NCBI RefSeq assembly: GCF_001429285.1
Contig: NZ_LMJJ01000003.1
Coordinates: 144,662 to 208,661 of the forward strand
DNA from: Ensifer sp. Root278
GTDB lineage: Bacteria; Pseudomonadota; Alphaproteobacteria; Rhizobiales; Rhizobiaceae
Length of the DNA: 64,000 nucleotides
Direction: 5' to 3'
Shown: positions 34,243-42,422 of the stretch, one piece after another
Numbering within the stretch: the first letter of the stretch is position 1
Layout of the letters: every line of letters begins with the position of its first letter
Notes under the pieces: generated by a model
What the model was told of the DNA's origin: nothing
What the model saw: the letters and a program-made list of their open reading frames with translations, nothing else
The model's database searches: none
Made by a program: the position numbers and the translations under genes

Positions 34243-34985
34243 TTGGCCTCCGTGCGGAAACTGCGCATTTTAGCATTAAGCTCGCGGCCAGCGGCCATGG
34301 CTTGAGGGTAGGGGAGGTCTTCCACCTGATAGTAGAGCGTCTTTGCTGCTGCCATGGCGAGCGGGTTGGCCGTCGCCCACGCCTCTGCTATCTCGACCGC
34401 CGCCGCGAGAATCCCGTCGGGGGGCACAACGCGGTTGCACAGGCCAAGTGACATAGCTTCATCCGCACCAATCAACCGGCCGAGGCTGATCATCTCGAAA
34501 GCAGCCTTGCGACCCAGTGACCGCTGCAGCCCAGTCATGACCAGTGCTGGCACAATGGAATGCTTCAGCTCGGGATAGCCAAATTTTAGGTTGGTCGCCG
34601 CCACCATCATGTCGCAGCCGATGGCAAGGCCCGCACCGCCGCCGACGGCAGCGCCCTGCACTGCGGAAACGATGGGCTTCGACAGGCTTTGCATCATTGC
34701 CTGCGTTCGGCACGTCAAATCTGCGCGCTTTTCGACCAGATCCTGATTTCCCGGCGTCAGCGTCTCGAACTCTGACAGGTCGGCGCCAGCGCAAAAAGCA
34801 CGACCATTCCCGGCCAACACGATCGCGCGGATCGCGGGATCCGCATCCGCGGCCAAAAGCGCGTCGTGGATCGCTTGGGTGAGTTCGGTATTCAACGCGT
34901 TGAGCTTTTCGGGGCGGTTCATCGTAACGATGCGCACCGCGCCGCGTGTCTCGGCGAGAAGAACGGTAGAAGATGGAACGTTCAT
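34239..34985 (-). CDS. Enoyl-CoA hydratase/isomerase (crotonase) family protein 2
   Basis: A 248-residue crotonase. Oxyanion-hole segments are FCAGADLSEFETL (about 60-72) and GAAVGGGAGLAIGCDMMVAA (about 105-124). An Ala-Gly pair replaces the first catalytic Glu position seen in classical hydratases, so isomerase or another activity is possible. The YPELKHSIVPALVMTGLQRS segment is retained. It lies second in the operon, 9 nt after the lyase gene. Low similarity to crotonase 1 suggests distinct steps rather than duplication. Confidence 0.88.
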   Translation of the reverse strand: MNVPSSTVLLAETRGAVRIVTMNRPEKLNALNTELTQAIHDALLAADADPAIRAIVLAGNGRAFCAGADLSEFETLTPGNQDLVEKRADLTCRTQAMMQSLSKPIVSAVQGAAVGGGAGLAIGCDMMVAATNLKFGYPELKHSIVPALVMTGLQRSLGRKAAFEMISLGRLIGADEAMSLGLCNRVVPPDGILAAAVEIAEAWATANPLAMAAAKTLYYQVEDLPYPQAMAAGRELNAKMRSFRTEAK

Positions 34986-34994
34986 GCCCTAACC

Positions 34995-35921
34995 CTATGC
35001 TGCCAGATGGCCAAAGCCGCTGCGCGCGACCCGGCTTAAAAGTTCACGTTTGAGGATGGCCTCGCAGCGACGGGAGGCCTCTTGCAATTTCTCCAGGTCA
35101 AGACCGGTCTCGATCCCTTCGGCTTCGAACAGGTTGACGAGGTCTTCTGTGGCGACGTTGCCCGTGAAACCTTCGCCGTATTTGATTTGTGCCGGGTGGC
35201 CGCCGACGCCGCCCATCGCACTGTCGAACCAACGGCAACCTGACTCATAGGCGGCGTAGCAGTTGGCAAGCCCCGTTCCGCGACTGTCGTGGAAATGGGC
35301 GATCGGGGTCATATCCGGGAGTTCGTGGGCGATCCGCTTAAAGAGGCCTTTTATCGACGCCGGTGTGCCATGCCCTGTCGTATCGCAGACGGAAACGTGG
35401 TGCACACCGAGTTGCGAAAAACGGGCGAGGTCAGCAAGCACACTCGACGGATCGACCTTGCCTTCGAAGGGGCAGCCAAGGGCCATGGAAATCACCCCGA
35501 TCAGCCGGAAGCGGCCATCCGCCAATTTCACCATTTCCGCGACATTCGCCCACTGCAATTCTCGGGTAGTTCTAAGGTTGCGCTGGGTATGGGCTTCGGT
35601 GGCAGAAACCAGCAGGCTGATTTCTTCGGTACCATGTCCGGCATCGAGATCGGTAATCGCGCGTTGAACAGCTTTAATGTTGGGGCAGGTGGCCTTGTAG
35701 CGCGTGCCCTTGCGTCTGGTGATGCCGGCCAGAACCTGCGACGCGTCTGCAAAGACAGGGACGTGCACCGGGCTGCTGTAGCTTGTTGCTTCAATCCTGG
35801 GAAAGCCGGCATCCGAGAACGCATTGATCAATGCGATCTTGTCGGCCGTAGACGTCGAAACAGCCTCATGCTGCAGTCCGTCTCGCGCAAAGCATTCGCA
35901 GATTGTGATTTCGCTCGCCAT
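34995..35921 (-). CDS. HMG-CoA lyase-like enzyme
   Basis: A 308-residue DRE-TIM metallolyase. The N-terminal ECFARDGLQHE carries the catalytic Arg-Asp (13-14). ISMALGCPFEGKVDP contains the conserved Cys-Pro pair. HFHDSRGTGLANC holds the metal-binding His residues, and MGGVGGHPAQIKYGEGFTGN forms the glycine loop. It would cleave a 3-hydroxy-3-substituted glutaryl-type CoA to acetyl-CoA and a keto acid. It is the first gene of the minus-strand operon, with GGAGGTGAGG before its ATG and a MarR-type palindrome about 45 nt upstream. Confidence 0.9.
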   Translation of the reverse strand: MASEITICECFARDGLQHEAVSTSTADKIALINAFSDAGFPRIEATSYSSPVHVPVFADASQVLAGITRRKGTRYKATCPNIKAVQRAITDLDAGHGTEEISLLVSATEAHTQRNLRTTRELQWANVAEMVKLADGRFRLIGVISMALGCPFEGKVDPSSVLADLARFSQLGVHHVSVCDTTGHGTPASIKGLFKRIAHELPDMTPIAHFHDSRGTGLANCYAAYESGCRWFDSAMGGVGGHPAQIKYGEGFTGNVATEDLVNLFEAEGIETGLDLEKLQEASRRCEAILKRELLSRVARSGFGHLAA

Positions 35922-35963
35922 GCCTCACCTCCGTTCGGCTTGACGACAGAAATGTATTTATTC

Positions 35964-35978
35964 GTTCACAATGTCAAC
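35964..35978. promoter_or_regulatory. Putative MarR operator at the lyase operon promoter
   Basis: GTTCACAATGTCAAC is an imperfect palindrome of the form GTTNACNNNGTNAAC. On the minus strand it contains TTGACA, a perfect -35 hexamer pointing towards the lyase gene, so a bound repressor would cover the promoter. Two related palindromes lie at 36657 and 36678. Confidence 0.6.
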
Positions 35979-36007
35979 TAATTTCTTATCCATGGCAGCG
36001 ACGTGCC

Positions 36008-36568
36008 TCACTCTTCCTCCAGGCTCTTGAGGTCTGACTGTGAGGCGGTGTTGCGCAGTTCGTGATAATATTTGCTGCTTGTGCGGGTAACGCGGCGCAG
36101 GAGCTCGACAAGGATTTGTTGCTCGGCGCGGCTCAAGGTGGCGAGCATTTCCTCGTTACGCTCGAAGGAGTCTTCAAGGATGCTTCGCGACAGTGCCAGG
36201 CCTTCTGGGCTTAACGTCAACAGGATGCTGCGTCCGTCCTGGGGGTTGGCAGTCTTGGCGATGTAGCCGCGCTCAATCATTGCCGACACGGTACGGCTCA
36301 TTTGGCTTTTCAGAAGGCCGCTATGCTTCGCAAGTTCCTGTAGCGGCACCTCTCCAAGGTATTTCAGAACCGCAAGAACGCGCCACTCCCGTGGCGTAAT
36401 GCCGTATTTGGGGCGAATGGAAAGGGCCGCAATGCGGGTCGAAAGTCCTGCCAACCGCTGAAGCTGGAAGCTGAAAAGGTCGCGGATATCAGGTTCCTTT
36501 TCCGACTGCTCGTGGAGCCGATCGAAGTAGTCCCCTGATTTTTCATTCAGCTGATCGCGGTTCTGCAC
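36008..36568 (-). CDS. MarR-family regulator of the acyl-CoA/transport module
   Basis: A 186-residue protein. The helical dimerisation N-terminus is followed by a winged HTH at about 65-130: GITPREWRVLAVLKYLGEVP, LAKHSGLLKSQMSRTVSAMI and NPQDGRSILLTLSPEG. MarR proteins of catabolic clusters usually repress until an aromatic acid or acyl-CoA binds. It sits between the minus-strand lyase operon and the plus-strand transport operon. Matching palindromes lie in both intergenic regions. The GTG at 36568 is chosen because GAGGAAA precedes it; the upstream extension to 36691 overlaps the operators and looks non-coding. Confidence 0.88.
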   Translation of the reverse strand: MQNRDQLNEKSGDYFDRLHEQSEKEPDIRDLFSFQLQRLAGLSTRIAALSIRPKYGITPREWRVLAVLKYLGEVPLQELAKHSGLLKSQMSRTVSAMIERGYIAKTANPQDGRSILLTLSPEGLALSRSILEDSFERNEEMLATLSRAEQQILVELLRRVTRTSSKYYHELRNTASQSDLKSLEEE

Positions 36569-36656
36569 GGTCGTTTCCTCTCCGGGTGTGAATCGGTCTC
36601 TTTCTGCTCGATTTCTTCCGGCGATGCCAGTTTCGCCAAAGTCGCGCAGAAAATTA

Positions 36657-36671
36657 GTTGACAACGTGAAC
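36657..36671. promoter_or_regulatory. Putative MarR operator, transport promoter, site 1
   Basis: GTTGACAACGTGAAC fits GTTNACNNNGTNAAC and contains a -35-like TTGACA (36658-36663) directed to the binding-protein gene. The flanking AAATTA is also shared with the site at 35964-35978 (read on the minus strand). Confidence 0.6.
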
Positions 36672-36677
36672 AATGTA

Positions 36678-36692
36678 GTTAATTTCGTCAAC
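36678..36692. promoter_or_regulatory. Putative MarR operator, transport promoter, site 2
   Basis: GTTAATTTCGTCAAC keeps both GTT and AAC arms and the inner A and GT of the palindrome, with one inner position changed. It starts exactly 21 bp after site 1, two helical turns, so two dimers could bind the same face. It overlaps the likely -10 region of the transport operon. Confidence 0.5.
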
Positions 36693-36784
36693 TAGATTGG
36701 CATGTGGCCGACGACTTGTCGACCACGATGATCTCGCCAGAGGAGTGGCGGGACGGTCGGATCTGTTTTCGTGGAGGAGCAAAC

Positions 36785-37831
36785 ATGATTTCACTGCGGC
36801 ATAAATCGGCCTGCCTCGTTGGTGCGGCCTTTATCGCGTCGATGACGGTACCTGCTAGCGCGGCCGACACGACGCTGACGATCGCCGGTTTCGGCGGTAA
36901 CCTACAGACCGACCTGCGCAATACTATCTGGCAGCCTGCGGCAGATGCGGCAGGAGTTCAACTGCGTGAGGAGACCCATGACGGTCTGGCGGCTGTGCGG
37001 GTTCAGGTCCAATCGGGTTCACCGACATGGGATGTTGTGCATCTCGGCGCCGACGAATGCGCCGTTGGCGGAAAAGAGGGCCTGTTCGAAACGCTCGACT
37101 ACAAGGTGATCGACACCACTGGTTTCGACCAGCTCGGCTATGGCGACAACTGGATCGCGACGAACACGTATTCGGTGGTGCTCGCCTGGCGCACAGACGT
37201 ATACAAGGACAAGAAGCCGCAAGGCTGGAAGGACCTTTGGGATGTAGAGAATTTCCCAGGGCGCCGAGCGTTGAGCAGCTACCCGCAGGAGATGATGGAG
37301 ATCGCACTCCTGGCTGACGGTGTGGAAAAGGACAAGCTCTATCCGCTCGACACCAAGCGCGCGCTTGCCTCTCTGGACAAGATCAAAGGGAACGTCGCCG
37401 TCTGGTGGTCCTCCGGCGCACAGTCTGCGCAGCTGATCAAGGACAAGGAAGTCGACATGATGGCAATTTGGGGTAGCCGCGTTGCCAATGTCATCAAGGA
37501 TGGCGCGCCCGTTGAGTTCACCTATCAAGACGCTGTCCTCGGCTATGGCTGCCTGGCCATTCTAAAGGGATCGCAGAACGTTGAGGCGGCGCAAAAGTTC
37601 ATCGCTGGCGTTGTGTCTCCCGAAGTCCAGGCGCGCATTCCGGAAATGATGCCATACTACGGACCAACGAACAGCCGTGCCTTCGAGGTCAAGAAGTTCG
37701 CGCCCGAGGTGCTGGCCAAGTCGAACATGTCGCCGGAAAACGTCAAGAAGCAAACCTTTTTGAACGCCAACTGGTGGCGCGACAATAATGCTCTCGTTCG
37801 CGAGGACTACAGCCTGTTGATGTCGAACTGA
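36785..37831 (+). CDS. Polyamine-type ABC transporter substrate-binding protein
   Basis: A 348-residue exported protein. The signal peptide is about 26 residues, with cleavage near PASA-ADTT. The mature part starts TLTIAGFGGNLQTDLRN. Landmarks are WDVVHLGADECAVGG, NWIATNTYSVVLAW, VENFPGRRALSSYP and VWWSSGAQSAQLI. It belongs to the same PotD-like group as the two binding proteins at 15-17 kb, but is clearly diverged from them. ATG 36785 follows GGAGGAGC. It is the first gene of the plus-strand operon and divergent from marR. Confidence 0.88.
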   Translation: MISLRHKSACLVGAAFIASMTVPASAADTTLTIAGFGGNLQTDLRNTIWQPAADAAGVQLREETHDGLAAVRVQVQSGSPTWDVVHLGADECAVGGKEGLFETLDYKVIDTTGFDQLGYGDNWIATNTYSVVLAWRTDVYKDKKPQGWKDLWDVENFPGRRALSSYPQEMMEIALLADGVEKDKLYPLDTKRALASLDKIKGNVAVWWSSGAQSAQLIKDKEVDMMAIWGSRVANVIKDGAPVEFTYQDAVLGYGCLAILKGSQNVEAAQKFIAGVVSPEVQARIPEMMPYYGPTNSRAFEVKKFAPEVLAKSNMSPENVKKQTFLNANWWRDNNALVREDYSLLMSN

Positions 37832-37856
37832 CGTCGATCGCATACGGAGAACGGCA

Positions 37857-38921
37857 ATGACATCAGGTGCAGTTTCGATCCGCCAGATCTATAAGGCCTA
37901 TGGGAGCTACAAGGCGCTGGACGGCATATCTCTCGATATCGCCGCCGGGGAATTCCTGACGCTTCTCGGCCCCTCGGGTTCGGGTAAGACCACGCTCCTG
38001 AACGTCATTGCCGGCTTCGAGAGACCGGACAGCGGTAGCCTGCTGGTCGACAATACCGAGTTCATCACCCGGCCGCCGCACAAGCGCGACCTGGGCATGG
38101 TATTCCAGAGCTATGCTTTGTTTCCGCATATGGACGTGTTCGCCAATGTCGCATATCCGCTGAAGCTCAGAAAGGCGGATTCCTCGACCATTCAGGCGAA
38201 AGTGACAAAAGCGCTTGAGACCGTGCATATGGCCCATCTCGCCGGGCGACGCATTCACGAACTATCAGGCGGTCAGCGTCAGCGCGTCGCATTGGCACGT
38301 GCCATCGTATTCGAACCAAAACTGCTTCTGATGGATGAGCCCTTGTCGGCGCTCGACAAGAATTTGCGCGAGCACATGCAAATCGAACTGAAGCGTCTGC
38401 ATCGTACTCTCGGGATGACGACCGTATATGTCACCCATGATCAGCAGGAAGCGCTGACCATGTCGGACCGTATCGCCGTTCTCGATCGGGGCCGCGTCAT
38501 GCAGTTGGATACGCCAAGGGCCATCTACGATGCGCCAAATTGCAAGTTCGTTGCCGGCTTCATGGGCGATACCCGTTTCGTCCCGGTTGAAAGAAATGGC
38601 TCGGATTTCGCGTTGGGTGGTCAACCACTCAAAGTTCGCGCCGCACCGGCGAAGTCCGCAAGCGACATCTTCCTGATGGTGCGCCCGGAGCGATTGCGCT
38701 GGCACGGCACTCCCGAGCGCGACAATCGGATCGAAGGCAATGTCATCGATGTGATCTATCTTGGTGACAGCCATATGGTGTCAGTCGAACTGCCCCAAAG
38801 CACGGAAATTTCCATCCGCCATACCGGCGCGGAAGCGACCTCCTTGCCGAAACCTGGCGATCGCCTTGCCCTTTGGATGACGCCGGAGTCCAGCGTCATC
38901 ATCGAAGGGGCCCGCTCATGA
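37857..38921 (+). CDS. PotA-like ABC transporter ATP-binding protein
   Basis: A 354-residue ATPase with Walker A GPSGSGKTT at 38-46, the Q-loop at Gln84, the signature LSGGQ at 136-140, Walker B LLLMDEP at 156-162 and a C-terminal TOBE domain. It powers the permease pair encoded immediately downstream. It overlaps the next gene by 4 nt (ATGA). Similar in layout to the ATPase at 24.0 kb, but here placed in the normal order binding protein, ATPase, permease, permease. Confidence 0.93.
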   Translation: MTSGAVSIRQIYKAYGSYKALDGISLDIAAGEFLTLLGPSGSGKTTLLNVIAGFERPDSGSLLVDNTEFITRPPHKRDLGMVFQSYALFPHMDVFANVAYPLKLRKADSSTIQAKVTKALETVHMAHLAGRRIHELSGGQRQRVALARAIVFEPKLLLMDEPLSALDKNLREHMQIELKRLHRTLGMTTVYVTHDQQEALTMSDRIAVLDRGRVMQLDTPRAIYDAPNCKFVAGFMGDTRFVPVERNGSDFALGGQPLKVRAAPAKSASDIFLMVRPERLRWHGTPERDNRIEGNVIDVIYLGDSHMVSVELPQSTEISIRHTGAEATSLPKPGDRLALWMTPESSVIIEGARS

Positions 38922-39820
38922 CCATGGCGGAAACTCATATGCCCTCAATTGAACTCAATACGGACGTCCTGCAGCGGTCCCGCCGCAAGACCGGGCTTAC
39001 TTTTATAGGGCTGTCGGCTCCTGCGTTCGTATTGGTCGTCTTGGTGCTTATTATCCCGTTTGCCTGGCTCGCATGGATGTCGCTCTATGACGCATCGGGC
39101 GCTTTGTCGGCAGAAAACTATGCGCGTTTGCTGCGCCCCGCCTATGTCGACAGCTTTCTGACGACCTTCAAAGTCGCGGCGATCGTCACAATCGTCTGCG
39201 TCGTGCTCGGCTACCCGGTGTCGTACCTTCTTTCGCAACTGCCGCAGAAGGTGGCGCAGATTTTGATGATCTTCATCATCCTACCCTTCTGGACTTCGGT
39301 GCTGGTGCGCACTTATGCCTGGCTCGTTCTCCTGCAGCGTCAGGGGCTGATCAACACCTGGCTGACGAATCTTGGGTTGATCTCTGAGCCGCTGCCACTT
39401 GTCAACAATCTGACGGGTACCGTTATCGGCATGGTGCACATCATGCTGCCGTTCCTGATCTTGCCCCTCTATGCCTCGATGAAGACGATCGATCCCATTC
39501 TCTTGCGGGCGGCGTCCAATTGCGGCGCTTCGCCGGCCCAGGCGTTTCGGCAGGTGTTTCTGCCTTTGTCACTGCCGGGCGTGGCGACGGGTGTGGCGCT
39601 GATCTTCGTACTGTGCCTTGGCTACTATTTGACGCCGGCTCTGCTTGGCGGCGGACGAGTGGCGATGTGGTCGACTCAGATCGCCGACATGATCGCCAAA
39701 TTCGCAAACTGGGGCGCGGCCAGCGCTCTGAGCGTAGTGCTTCTCGTTGTCACCGGAAGCATTCTGTGGATCGTCAGCGCGCTGTTTAAAGCCGCCAGCG
39801 TAACCAAAGGAGGCGTCTGA
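38918..39820 (+). CDS. PotB-like ABC transporter permease
   Basis: A 300-residue inner-membrane protein of typical PotB length, six membrane segments. The EAA region is LLRAASNCGASPAQAFRQVF followed by PLSLPGVATGVALIFV. Unlike the homologous permease at 17.5 kb it has no long soluble insert. The ATG at 38918 overlaps the stop of the ATPase gene; earlier in-frame codons lie inside that gene and are not used. Confidence 0.92.
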   Translation: MTMAETHMPSIELNTDVLQRSRRKTGLTFIGLSAPAFVLVVLVLIIPFAWLAWMSLYDASGALSAENYARLLRPAYVDSFLTTFKVAAIVTIVCVVLGYPVSYLLSQLPQKVAQILMIFIILPFWTSVLVRTYAWLVLLQRQGLINTWLTNLGLISEPLPLVNNLTGTVIGMVHIMLPFLILPLYASMKTIDPILLRAASNCGASPAQAFRQVFLPLSLPGVATGVALIFVLCLGYYLTPALLGGGRVAMWSTQIADMIAKFANWGAASALSVVLLVVTGSILWIVSALFKAASVTKGGV

Positions 39821-40644
39821 TGCTGAAATCTCCGGCCACCTCCACCCAGATCACCCACGGCGAGCGGCTTTGGCTCTATGTCTTTGTCGGGGTCATCTTG
39901 GCCTTCCTGATCATTCCATGCCTGATCGTCATTCCGATGTCCTTTTCGGATTCCCAATATCTCGAGTTTCCACCCCGGGTGCTGAGTTTACGCTGGTACG
40001 ATGCGTTCTTCTCCTCGCCGGAGTGGCGGCAGTCGGCAATCGTCTCGTTCAAAGTGGCTGGCGCCACTACTCTCTTAGCGACAATCCTGGGAACGCTCGC
40101 AAGCTATGGCCTCTTCAAATCGACGAACCCGTTCAATTTCGTCATTCGCAGCGTTCTCATCCTGCCAATGATGGTACCGCTGATCTTTGTGGCGATCGGC
40201 GTGTTCTTCGTCTTCGCAAAGCTTGGTATGAACAATACGCTCACGGGCCTCATCCTGGCTCATACGACGCTTGCAATCCCCTTTGTCATGATTGCTGTGA
40301 CCAATGGTCTGCAGGGCTTCGATTTTAACCAGGAGCGGGCTGCCCGCAGCCTTGGAGCTTCGCCGGCCTGGGCCTTCTTCACCGTCACCCTGCCGCAGAT
40401 CAGGATCTCAATCGTGTCCGGCATGCTGTTTGCATTCATTACCTCATTCGACGAGGTCATTGTGTCGTTGTTTGTCTCCAGCGGCGCCAACTCTACGCTC
40501 ACCAAGCGCATGTTCGCCAACATTCGCGACCAAGTTGACCCGACCGTGGCCGCTATTTCGTCCATGCTGGTGGTCGCCTCGATCGTGATCCTTATAGGCG
40601 CGCAATTCGTCAAAAGGCCGAAGGCCAGGGCCGCCGAACAATAA
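39820..40644 (+). CDS. PotC-like ABC transporter permease
   Basis: A 274-residue inner-membrane protein with the PotC pattern: FVGVILAFLIIPCLIVIPMS as the first segment, the EAA region RAARSLGASPAWAFFTVTLP and the ending MLFAFITSFDEVIVSLFVS. Its ATG shares one base with the stop of the preceding permease (TGATG). It completes a four-gene importer for an amine-like substrate. Confidence 0.92.
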   Translation: MLKSPATSTQITHGERLWLYVFVGVILAFLIIPCLIVIPMSFSDSQYLEFPPRVLSLRWYDAFFSSPEWRQSAIVSFKVAGATTLLATILGTLASYGLFKSTNPFNFVIRSVLILPMMVPLIFVAIGVFFVFAKLGMNNTLTGLILAHTTLAIPFVMIAVTNGLQGFDFNQERAARSLGASPAWAFFTVTLPQIRISIVSGMLFAFITSFDEVIVSLFVSSGANSTLTKRMFANIRDQVDPTVAAISSMLVVASIVILIGAQFVKRPKARAAEQ

Positions 40645-40698
40645 GCTTCGCGGTCCATCATTCATCGACTGGCAGCAGTCGCCCCTCAGGAGGAAACC

Positions 40699-42081
40699 AT
40701 GCTTCAGAATTCGCTTCGCGCGCTCGACATCGCCGTGCAGATCCATCCCCAGACCAATCTCGCTTTGCACGAGAAGGTGGGCCCGACGATCATGTCGCGC
40801 GGTGAGGGCGCCTATGTCTACGACGATGACGGCAAGCAGTACATCGAAGGGATGTCAGGTCTGTGGTGCGCCGCTCTCGGCATGAGCGAAAAGCGCTTGG
40901 TCGAGGCTGCAACGCGTCAGATGAATACTCTGCCTTATTACCAGAATTTCGCCCATCGAACGACCGAGCCGGCCATCGAGTTGTCCGATCGGCTGCTGCG
41001 GTTGGCGCCAGTGCCAATGTCGAAGGTTCTCTTTCAAAGTTCCGGATCGGAGGCCAATGACACCGCAGTCAAGCTTGTTTGGTACTATTTCAACTCGCAG
41101 GGGCGCCCGGAAAAAAAGAAGATCATTGCTCGCAAGCGCGCCTATCACGGCACCTCAATCGCATCCGCCAGTATTACCGGCTTACCGCATTTGCATCGCG
41201 ACTGGAACCTACCGCTCGATGGCTTCCTGCATGTGACCTGCCCGCACTTCTATCGCGATGGCTTGCCAGGCGAGACCGAAGAGGAGTTTGCAACGCGTCT
41301 GACCGATGAACTTGACGCGCTGATCGTTGCTGAGGGCCCCGAAACAGTCGCGGCCTTCTTCGCTGAACCCGCCATGGGCACTGGTGGTGTGGTGCTCCCG
41401 CCGAAGACCTATTTTGAAAAGATCCAGAAGGTCCTGAAGAAGCACGACGTCCTCCTGATTGCCGACGAAGTCATTACCGGCTTCGGTCGGACTGGCAACT
41501 GGTGGGGAGCGCAGACCTATGAAATGCGACCCGATATAATCACCTGCGCGAAGGCATTGACGTCTGCATACATGCCGCTGTCGGCAATCCTCCTATCGGA
41601 GCGCATCTATGAAGGCATGAGGGCACAGAGCGAGAAAATCGGCGTCTTCGGCCACGGATACACCTATGGTGCTCACCCGGTGGCCTGTGCTGTCGGGGTC
41701 GAAACTTTGCGCATCTACGAGGAAGACGGCATTATCGACGGCGTTAAAGCGCTTGGGGAGCACATGGGCAAGCTCCTGCACCCTCTCGTGGATCACCCGC
41801 TCGTAGGGGAGGTCCGTGGCGTCGGCCTGATGTGGGGCGTGGAACTGGTGCGCAGCAAGACGAGCCGTGAGGCATTTTCGCCCGAACTGCAGTTCGGACT
41901 TGGCGTCCAGAACCACGCCTTCGAAAACGGCCTCGTCTGCCGCTCGCTTGGTTCGGCCATTGCCTTTGCGCCGCCGCTCATCGCAACCACGCAACAGATC
42001 GACCAAATCGCCGATCGTTTTAAACGCGCACTCGATACGGCTCTGGACGACTATTCCCGTTCGGGCGGGAAGCTGGGCTGA
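40699..42081 (+). CDS. Class III (omega) aminotransferase, paralogue of the 21.2-kb enzyme
   Basis: A 460-residue PLP enzyme. GMSGLWCAALGMSEKR, FQSSGSEANDTAVKLVWYY, the PLP-contacting Asp256 (LIADEVITGFGRTG) and the Schiff-base Lys285 (TCAKALTSAYMP) are intact. It closely parallels the aminotransferase at 21.2 kb. Located directly behind the amine-type transporter, it most likely converts the imported amine to an aldehyde. A very strong ribosome site (AGGAGGAAACC) precedes the ATG. Confidence 0.92.
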   Translation: MLQNSLRALDIAVQIHPQTNLALHEKVGPTIMSRGEGAYVYDDDGKQYIEGMSGLWCAALGMSEKRLVEAATRQMNTLPYYQNFAHRTTEPAIELSDRLLRLAPVPMSKVLFQSSGSEANDTAVKLVWYYFNSQGRPEKKKIIARKRAYHGTSIASASITGLPHLHRDWNLPLDGFLHVTCPHFYRDGLPGETEEEFATRLTDELDALIVAEGPETVAAFFAEPAMGTGGVVLPPKTYFEKIQKVLKKHDVLLIADEVITGFGRTGNWWGAQTYEMRPDIITCAKALTSAYMPLSAILLSERIYEGMRAQSEKIGVFGHGYTYGAHPVACAVGVETLRIYEEDGIIDGVKALGEHMGKLLHPLVDHPLVGEVRGVGLMWGVELVRSKTSREAFSPELQFGLGVQNHAFENGLVCRSLGSAIAFAPPLIATTQQIDQIADRFKRALDTALDDYSRSGGKLG

Positions 42082-42422
42082 GAATTACTGGGGAGCGTGA
42101 TCGATATTGGCCATATACGAAACAATCGCAAGGGCTTGCACAAGCCCTTGCAGCGCCGGCGCAGCCGGACTGCAGCAAGTTGTTTAAGCAGGGGCTTGAT
42201 CGGTATCATATCCCTTGCGTCGGCAGAACACGACTTTGATGCGGTCGCGGTGGCCGAGTATCTGGATTTCCAGCAGATCGGGTGTTCATTGCGGGGCTGG
42301 GTGCCGCGACCGCGCCCAGCAAGGTCGTCGGCCAACATCATTTGCGTGCCATCGCCGCACGCCATCCGACTGCGAATTCGACCGACGCGAAATACGAAGC
42401 CTGAGCAGGGGTGCAAAATAAC
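42082..42422. other. Intergenic stretch between aminotransferase and amidohydrolase genes
   Basis: I see no convincing gene. A short frame ending near 42403 reads VFIAGLGAATAPSKVVGQH and then HLRAIAARHPTANSTDAKYEA, which has natural composition and could be the tail of a broken coding sequence. No full domain is recognisable. A strong hairpin lies at its left end. Confidence 0.35.
42128..42151. terminator. Strong hairpin after the aminotransferase gene
   Basis: GCAAGGGCTTG and CAAGCCCTTGC are exact reverse complements separated by CA, 47 nt after the aminotransferase stop. No T-tract follows, so it may stabilise the mRNA end or help a factor-dependent stop instead of acting as an intrinsic terminator. 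Confidence 0.4.
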
